From assembly GCA_947379685.1 (NCBI GenBank), contig CANCOG010000332.1, positions 1-5,837 on the forward strand: 5,837 nucleotides of DNA. The letters are read 5' to 3'. Made by a program: the position numbers and the translations under genes. Below, one piece after another: positions 5,216-5,837 of the stretch. Position 1 is the stretch's first letter. Every line of letters starts with the position of its first letter. The notes beneath the pieces are model-generated. The model was not told the DNA's origin and did not search any database. It saw nothing but the letters and a program-made list of their open reading frames with translations. This DNA comes from Flavipsychrobacter stenotrophus. Its GTDB lineage: Bacteria; Bacteroidota; Bacteroidia; Chitinophagales; Chitinophagaceae.

Positions 5216-5837
5216 ATGAAAAGGATATTTTTATTCATAGCGTTGTTAATCATGGCTTTGCCCGGTTTTGCACAGATTAGTGCGACCATGGCAGGTACAA
5301 CGATTAATACAACAGGCTGGAGCTATGCTTCAGTAGCAGGGACCCATGATAGCGTAATGAAGCTGACTTCACCATCCGGCTCACAGACGTCTTACGCCAA
5401 GTACAACACCGCTGTGAATATGGCGGCCTATTGTCAGTTTACTGCCGATTTTGATTTTCAGATCATTCGAAGTGGTTCGTCAACTGTTGCCGACGGAATT
5501 ACCTTCTTCTTTCTCAGTAACCCACCTCCAACTGGTCTGGCTGGAGGCTATCTTGGGCTTGTTCCCAATTCCAATGGCTTCATTCTTGTTTTGGATACCT
5601 ATGACAATAATGGCGACGGCAATAATCCTCTGGCAACTATTCTCGGTTATAACGGGTCCATTTATCAATATAACGAGGGTACAACACCAGGAGTTCTGGG
5701 ATCAGTATTGCCTTCGCAGTCTTTTATCGATGATGGTAACTGGCACCATGTAACAGTTACTTACTACATGGGCAACATTAATGTCTATTTCAATTATAGT
5801 ACAACTCCCGGCCTGAGTGGTTATTACCAACTCGCAT
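5216..5837 (+). CDS. Secreted L-type lectin-domain protein (N-terminal 207 residues, cut by window edge)
   Basis: The ATG at 5216 opens a signal peptide (MKRIFLFIALLIMALPGFA, residues 1-19). It is followed by a beta-rich domain with the hallmarks of L-type (legume-like) lectins: ADGITFFFL (92-100), AGGYLG (109-114), FILVLDTYDN (122-131) and an Asp/Asn/Gly-rich loop (NNGDGNN, 131-137) where these folds bind calcium and sugar. NWHHVTVTY (175-183) is a typical late strand. Asp93 and Asp127 are candidate binding residues. Such domains in Bacteroidota often head long surface proteins ending in a T9SS sorting domain; that end is outside the window, so export by T9SS is only inferred from family habit and from the neighbouring CHU_C gene. 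It likely binds glycans at the cell surface or is released. It begins 216 bases after the CHU_C gene stop, beyond a strong terminator, so it is probably transcribed separately. Confidence 0.8.
   Translation, partial: MKRIFLFIALLIMALPGFAQISATMAGTTINTTGWSYASVAGTHDSVMKLTSPSGSQTSYAKYNTAVNMAAYCQFTADFDFQIIRSGSSTVADGITFFFLSNPPPTGLAGGYLGLVPNSNGFILVLDTYDNNGDGNNPLATILGYNGSIYQYNEGTTPGVLGSVLPSQSFIDDGNWHHVTVTYYMGNINVYFNYSTTPGLSGYYQLA

Noticed and set aside
5451..5753. Overlapping open frames on both strands inside the lectin gene
   Set aside because: They overlap the lectin domain, whose motifs and signal peptide are convincing, and show no family features.

Overview
The window looks like chromosomal DNA of a member of the Bacteroidota. 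A Chitinophagaceae- or Sphingobacteria-like lineage is my guess, not a proof. The reasons are a surface protein ending in the gliding-motility-associated C-terminal (CHU_C / type B T9SS sorting) domain, two proteins of the GldM/PorM family, start codons without Shine-Dalgarno sequences, and promoters of the Bacteroidota TAnnTTTG type.

Layout. Positions 1-2232 are on the minus strand and hold two tandem GldM-like genes. The upstream copy (2232 to 733) is complete, 499 residues. The downstream copy (528 to 1) has its start in the window and runs off the left edge. Both appear to start at TTG, both begin with a single membrane helix, and both carry a nearly identical promoter motif at the same distance from the start. 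The 204-base gap between them (529-732) holds the promoter of the second copy. It also holds a frame-disrupted plus-strand stretch that reads like the C-terminal end of the GTPase domain of Obg/CgtA, probably a recombination scar.

Positions 2233-2479 are a divergent intergenic region with one promoter facing each way and two AACAT...ATGTT dyads. Positions 2480-4999 (plus) encode a secreted 839-residue protein: signal peptide, nine Ig-like modules of about 80 residues, and a CHU_C domain. A perfect 16-bp hairpin follows it. After a 162-base AT-rich gap with a 16-nt direct repeat, a second secreted protein begins at 5216. Its visible part is a signal peptide plus an L-type (legume-like) lectin domain, and it is cut by the right edge.

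How they fit together. In Bacteroidota, GldM/PorM is the periplasmic shaft of the type IX secretion system and gliding motor, and CHU_C proteins are exported by that system. Here GldM-like paralogs with none of the usual gldK/L/N partners visible lie divergent from a probable T9SS cargo gene. Both copies lack an acidic residue in the membrane helix where true GldM has a conserved glutamate. They may therefore be non-motor, accessory or cargo-specific variants of the shaft. That functional link is inference; the family assignments rest on sequence patterns I can see.
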